Origin: Methanomassiliicoccales archaeon
Lineage (GTDB): Archaea; Thermoplasmatota; Thermoplasmata; Methanomassiliicoccales; UBA472
DNA: 8,854 bases
NCBI GenBank assembly: GCA_013329565.1
Contig: DUJZ01000098.1
Location: 264 to 9,117, forward strand
Direction of reading: 5' to 3'
A program made the position numbers and the translations under genes. Of the stretch, positions 6,033 to 8,854 are shown piece after piece; position 1 is the first letter of the stretch, and each line of letters opens with the position of its first letter. The notes beneath the pieces were generated by a model, which was given only the letters and a program-made list of their open reading frames with translations, was not told the DNA's origin and did no database searches.

Positions 6033-6629
6033 TTACAGTCCCTCGATGCGTACCGTCCGCCGTAAGAACGCACAGGTCTGACAAGGGATGTCGATGACGC
6101 AGCGCTGCCCGGCCGGTATGCCTTTTATCGCGGCCAGGAGCGCCAGGTCCATAGGCCGGTACGGAGGCTTCCGGTTGTTGGCGGCCAACACCGCCATTTC
6201 GGCCTCCGTCAACGACTCGGAGTCGAAGCGGGACTGGGCGAACTCCATGCACTTCTCCGCCTCCTCCTTGCTGCACTGGTCGCAGCGGGCGCCGACCTTT
6301 ACCACCGCCCCGTAGAGGTCGGCCAACGGATCCACCAGGAAAATGCCGTGGTCCCTGCCGATGGTGATGAAGACCGCATACGGGAAGGATGCTTCTATGA
6401 GCTCCATGCGGGTCCCCCGCACCTTCTTCTCCTCCTTCACCGACCAGAAGTCCCGGAGATGATGGTTGAGCTGGTACACCAGCTGGTTATAGTCCAAGCC
6501 CAGCGAGTCGGCCAGGTCCTGCTTGCTGATCGGCGCGTCCCTGGTGGACCGGTACAGCTTGGTCAGGATGCGCTTGCGCATGTCGTGGTTCACTATGGAG
6601 GTGTACGTCTCCGGGTCGATGTAGGCCAT
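6033..6629 (-). CDS. Winged-HTH (ArsR-like) protein with two three-cysteine clusters
   Basis: This 198-residue protein begins with a probable winged HTH (about 14-80: RKRILTKLYRSTRDAPISKQDLADSLGLDYNQLVYQLNHHL, split here as RKRILTKLYRSTRDAP and SKQDLADSLGLDYNQLVYQL). The middle (82-112) may be a small sensor fold. Six cysteines follow in two groups: C116-x2-C119-x7-C127 and C177-x5-C183-x2-C186. They could bind zinc or an Fe-S cluster. I do not recognise the family beyond the HTH. The frame stays open to a GTG at 6659, but that codon is only about 19 bp from the TATA box, so I prefer the ATG at 6629. The gene precedes the G3E GTPase by 49 bp on the same strand, which hints at a shared metal or cofactor role. 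Confidence 0.75.
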   Translation of the reverse strand: MAYIDPETYTSIVNHDMRKRILTKLYRSTRDAPISKQDLADSLGLDYNQLVYQLNHHLRDFWSVKEEKKVRGTRMELIEASFPYAVFITIGRDHGIFLVDPLADLYGAVVKVGARCDQCSKEEAEKCMEFAQSRFDSESLTEAEMAVLAANNRKPPYRPMDLALLAAIKGIPAGQRCVIDIPCQTCAFLRRTVRIEGL

Positions 6630-6673
6630 CTCGATGCGGCAATCGGCTGTCAACACCACTTGATTCCATTCTC

Positions 6674-6683
6674 AAATATTTAA
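6674..6683. promoter_or_regulatory. Palindromic TATA element between divergent genes
   Basis: AAATATTT at 6674-6681 is a perfect palindrome, followed by AA. On the minus strand it reads TTAAATATTT and predicts a start near 6652, ahead of the ATG at 6629. On the plus strand it predicts a start near 6704, ahead of the ATG at 6750. One box may serve both genes. Confidence 0.45.
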
Positions 6684-6749
6684 CCGTTGACAAAGGATAT
6701 GCTAACTGTACGGGCATCGGAGATAACCACTCCGTTGGATGCGTTCGTC

Positions 6750-7391
6750 ATGGTGGGCAAGAGACCGTTATGTCAGGGGTGCGGTGCGCCGATAAGGACA
6801 GATTACGAATACTGCAACGTGTGCGGAAAACGGACATCAGCATCGGATGAACGAAGGAATGCGCCGGTGAGCCCTCCCAGGGTGCTGCCGGTCCAGAGAA
6901 CGAAGCACGAGGGGAAAGCCAAGACCGCTGATGACGTGATACCACGCCGGGAGCTGGTCATAGCGCTTCTGGCAATGACCTGCATGGCGCCGTTCTGCAC
7001 CTGGCTGAGCTCCTTGGGGGGCTTGATCGGTATAAGCGCCGCCTTCAACGAGGCGTTCTACGGTCGGTACGTGGTGCTATTGGCGGCGATGGGGCTGCTG
7101 ACGATCATGGCCGGCGATCTTCTGCCTGCCGGTATCCCACGCCGGGCGATCATCGCAGGCGTGGGGATCGGCACTTTGGCACTGACCGCCATGGACTATG
7201 TGGAGATCATGAGATACAACCTGAGCCCCGAATCGTTCTATATCACGGCCATGCCGGGGATCGGGATGTACATGGCCTTCGCCCTGGGGATAACGCTTAC
7301 CCTGGCCGTGCTGGTGCCTAGGAGGAAGCGCGCGCCCTTTGCAGCCGACCGTCCGGTGCTCAGGCCAGGTTCTCGGGGTTCAGACCCTTGA
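6750..7391 (+). CDS. Zinc-ribbon membrane protein of unknown function
   Basis: This 213-residue protein starts with a zinc ribbon: CQGCGAP (C8, C11) and CNVCGK (C22, C25). A basic, polar linker runs to about residue 66. Four hydrophobic segments follow, at roughly LVIALLAMTCMAPFCTWL, YVVLLAAMGLLTIMAGDLL, AIIAGVGIGTLALTAM and GMYMAFALGITLTLAVLV, ending in a basic RRKRAPF tail. This fits an archaeal membrane protein with a cytoplasmic zinc ribbon. I know of no function. The frame also allows ATG 6699 and TTG 6687. I prefer 6750 because it puts the ribbon at the N-terminus, fits the predicted transcription start near 6704, and excludes a stretch of less biased codons; GGATG 8 bases upstream is a weak SD. 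The 3' end overlaps the aminopeptidase gene. Confidence 0.72.
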   Translation: MVGKRPLCQGCGAPIRTDYEYCNVCGKRTSASDERRNAPVSPPRVLPVQRTKHEGKAKTADDVIPRRELVIALLAMTCMAPFCTWLSSLGGLIGISAAFNEAFYGRYVVLLAAMGLLTIMAGDLLPAGIPRRAIIAGVGIGTLALTAMDYVEIMRYNLSPESFYITAMPGIGMYMAFALGITLTLAVLVPRRKRAPFAADRPVLRPGSRGSDP

Positions 7392-8475
7392 GCTCCTCGA
7401 TGACGAAGCGGCCGTCCTTTCGGACCAGCACATCATCGAAATAAATCTCCCCTCCGCCCATTTCCGGGGTCTGGATCAGCACCATGTCCCAATGGACGGT
7501 GGACTTGTTGCCATTGTCCGACTCCTTGTAGGCGCTGCCCGGCGTGAAGTGTATGGAACCGGCGATCTTCTCGTCGAACAGGGTGTCGAGCATGGCCTGA
7601 TTGATGTACGGATTGACACCAATGGCGAACTCACCGACATACCTCGCGCCAGGGTCGGTGTCGTGGATGATGTTCTGGGACCTGGTGTCGGAGCTGGTGG
7701 CTTCGACGATCTTTCCGTCCTTGAACCTGAGCACCACATTGTCAAAGACCTTGCCCTGGTAGAGCGTCCTGGTGTTGTAACTGATCTCCCCGTTGACCGA
7801 GTCCTTGATGGGAGCGGTGAATACCTCCCCATCGGGGATGTTCCGGTCACCCTCGCATTTGACCGCCGGCATCCCTTTGATGGAAAAGGTAAGGTCCGTG
7901 CCGGGGCTGACTATGCGCACCTTGTCCGTGCGCTCCATCAATGCCACCAGAGGGTCCATTGCCCTGGACATCTTCGGATAGTCGAGCGTGCAGGTGTTGA
8001 AGTAGAAGTCCTCGAAGCCCTCGGTGGACATCTGGGCCTGCTGGGCCATGGAAGATGTCGGCCATCTCAGCACCACCCACTTGGTGTTGGGCACCCTCCA
8101 TCCGGTGTGCACCGGCCCGGACCAGTACTTCATGTAAAGGTCGAGCTTGTCCGCCGGGACGTCCGAGTTCTCCGTGATGTTGTACGAACCGCGCATGCCG
8201 ATGTACGCTTGGGCCCTCTTCATCTTCTCCAGCTCGACCTCCCCGATCTGGGCGATGGTCTTCTGGTCCGCGTTCATGAGCAGCTTCCGGAACACCTTGG
8301 CGGAGCGGAGGGCCACCATGGGCACGCCTCCGACCTCGTAGATCTTGTCGAGCAGCACCTCCACCATCTCGGAGGGGATGTCGAACGCCTCGATGTACAC
8401 CGTCTCTCCCTTCTGGAGGCGAACGGAGTGATCTATGAGCACGTCGGCCAACTTGCGCATCCTGGGGTCGTACAT
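7360..8475 (-). CDS. M29-family metalloaminopeptidase
   Basis: This 371-residue protein resembles thermophilic aminopeptidases (AmpS/AmpT/PepS), which use two metal ions to remove N-terminal residues from peptides in the cytoplasm. The N-terminus MYDPRMRKLADVLIDHSVRLQKGE is typical of the family (shown as MYDPRMRKLADVLIDH and SVRLQKGE). The usual metal ligands are all visible: Glu in DGEVFTAP (about 217), Glu in GEFAIGVNP (about 282), His in GSIHFTPGSAY (about 309), and His and Asp in HWDMV (about 328 and 330). Length is close to the family's usual size. A TTG at 8493 in frame would add six residues; the ATG at 8475 fits family N-termini and lies 29 bp from a TATA-like GATATAC, giving a near-leaderless mRNA. 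It is a stand-alone gene, probably for peptide turnover. Confidence 0.93.
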   Translation of the reverse strand: MYDPRMRKLADVLIDHSVRLQKGETVYIEAFDIPSEMVEVLLDKIYEVGGVPMVALRSAKVFRKLLMNADQKTIAQIGEVELEKMKRAQAYIGMRGSYNITENSDVPADKLDLYMKYWSGPVHTGWRVPNTKWVVLRWPTSSMAQQAQMSTEGFEDFYFNTCTLDYPKMSRAMDPLVALMERTDKVRIVSPGTDLTFSIKGMPAVKCEGDRNIPDGEVFTAPIKDSVNGEISYNTRTLYQGKVFDNVVLRFKDGKIVEATSSDTRSQNIIHDTDPGARYVGEFAIGVNPYINQAMLDTLFDEKIAGSIHFTPGSAYKESDNGNKSTVHWDMVLIQTPEMGGGEIYFDDVLVRKDGRFVIEELKGLNPENLA

Positions 8476-8500
8476 ACGAACCCGGTAGAACAATTGGAAG

Positions 8501-8507
8501 GTATATC
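8501..8507 (-). promoter_or_regulatory. TATA-like box of the aminopeptidase gene
   Basis: The minus strand reads GATATAC, centred about 29 bp before the ATG at 8475. No SD is visible before that ATG. Confidence 0.45.
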
Positions 8508-8516
8508 AGCGTTGGC

Positions 8517-8560
8517 AAAAAAAACCTCGACGCCCCGAAAAGGATCAACGCTAATGATCC
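8517..8560 (-). terminator. Hairpin and T-runs ending the ABC ATPase transcript
   Basis: On the minus strand, just after the ABC gene, GGATCA (8560-8555) pairs with TGATCC (8547-8542) around a 7-base loop, followed by TTTT and, 15 bases further on, a run of eight Ts at 8524-8517. This would end transcription before the aminopeptidase promoter. Confidence 0.6.
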
Positions 8561-8569
8561 GTGCATGGT

Positions 8570-8854
8570 TCAAAGTTCCTTGGGCCAGGCCACATAACGG
8601 TCTTCCAACCGGCGCAGCCCGATCGGTCCGTCGTACAGGATGGAGAGGTTCTCCTCGTCGAGCAGCTGGAGCCCTCCATCCCTGAACACCCCGCCGTCCT
8701 TGATCATTATGACCCTGTCGATCTCCGGTACGATGTCCGCCGGGTCGTGGGTGACCAGCACCAGGGATCGCCCCTCTTTCGCCAGGGCCCTTATGGCCGA
8801 ACGGACCAGCCTTTTCCCCGTGAGGTCCAGGGAGCTCATCGGCTCGTCCAGGAT
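8570..8854 (-). CDS. ABC-transporter ATP-binding protein (partial, N-terminus off the window)
   Basis: The last 94 residues are present; the gene continues past the window edge. The fragment opens on Walker B (ILDEP), then the D-loop SSLD, the switch histidine in VLVTHDP and a strand DRVIMIKDGGVFRDG, all in the canonical order. The tail ENLSILYDGPIGLRRLEDRY resembles the C-termini of small single-domain ATPases that energise import systems, but the substrate cannot be told from this part. The Walker A and signature motifs lie outside the window. The gene ends at TGA 8570-8572, followed by a hairpin and T-runs. Confidence 0.92.
   Translation of the reverse strand: MLDEPMSSLDLTGKRLVRSAIRALAKEGRSLVLVTHDPADIVPEIDRVIMIKDGGVFRDGGLQLLDEENLSILYDGPIGLRRLEDRYVAWPKEL

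Noticed and set aside
5091..6065. Long open plus-strand frames (5091-6065 and 5153-6022) opposite the GTPase
   Set aside because: They are antisense shadows. The minus-strand frame carries P-loop, switch and base-recognition motifs in order.
7339..8685. Long open frame on the plus strand (about 448 codons) opposite the aminopeptidase gene
   Set aside because: It mirrors the GC-rich M29 gene, whose metal ligands and start are clear; its protein is low in complexity and has no recognisable domain.
1..8854. CRISPR array, insertion sequence, tRNA or rRNA
   Set aside because: No spaced repeats, transposase, terminal repeats or cloverleaf-like pattern seen on either strand.

Overview
The window looks like a piece of a GC-rich euryarchaeal chromosome. 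I infer the class Thermoplasmata, possibly Methanomassiliicoccales, but I could not test this. Four things point to archaea. The glutamate synthase is split into three small subunits (glutaminase, ferredoxin-FMN synthase and GXGXG) instead of one fused bacterial polypeptide. TATA-like boxes lie about 26-31 bp before several start codons, with no Shine-Dalgarno (SD) site, which suggests leaderless or near-leaderless transcripts. T-runs follow genes. The regulators are of archaeal XRE-CBS and Lrp types.

Layout. (1) Positions 1-299, minus strand: N-terminal part of an XRE-type HTH regulator entering a CBS domain, cut by the window edge. (2) 300-731: AT-rich divergent intergenic region with promoters and small hairpins. 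(3) 732-4317, plus strand: a tightly overlapping three-gene glutamate synthase operon. (4) 4314-4757, minus strand: an Lrp/AsnC regulator converging on the operon, with a stop codon that overlaps the operon's last stop. (5) 4880-5983, minus strand: a COG0523-type (CobW/P47K) G3E GTPase with its own TATA box. (6) 6033-6629, minus strand: an HTH protein with six cysteines in two clusters. (7) 6750-7391, plus strand: a small zinc-ribbon membrane protein, divergent from (6). (8) 7360-8475, minus strand: an M29 aminopeptidase whose 3' end overlaps the membrane-protein gene. (9) 8570-8854, minus strand: the C-terminal part of an ABC-transporter ATPase, cut by the window edge.

How the genes fit together. 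The operon would make glutamate from glutamine and 2-oxoglutarate: GltB1 releases ammonia, GltB2 uses it at FMN with electrons from Fe-S clusters, and GltB3 supplies the structural beta-helix. No NADPH-oxidising beta subunit (GltD) is nearby, so the electron donor is open. Regulators of plausible types sit on both sides (divergent XRE-CBS, convergent Lrp). The second half suggests metal or cofactor handling (G3E GTPase next to a cysteine-rich HTH protein). After it come a metallopeptidase and part of a transporter, for which I see no pathway link. I found no mobile element, CRISPR array, tRNA or rRNA, and no clear new system. The most unusual details are the gltB1 leader, the Cys/His-rich GltB3 N-terminus and the cysteine-rich regulator-GTPase pair.
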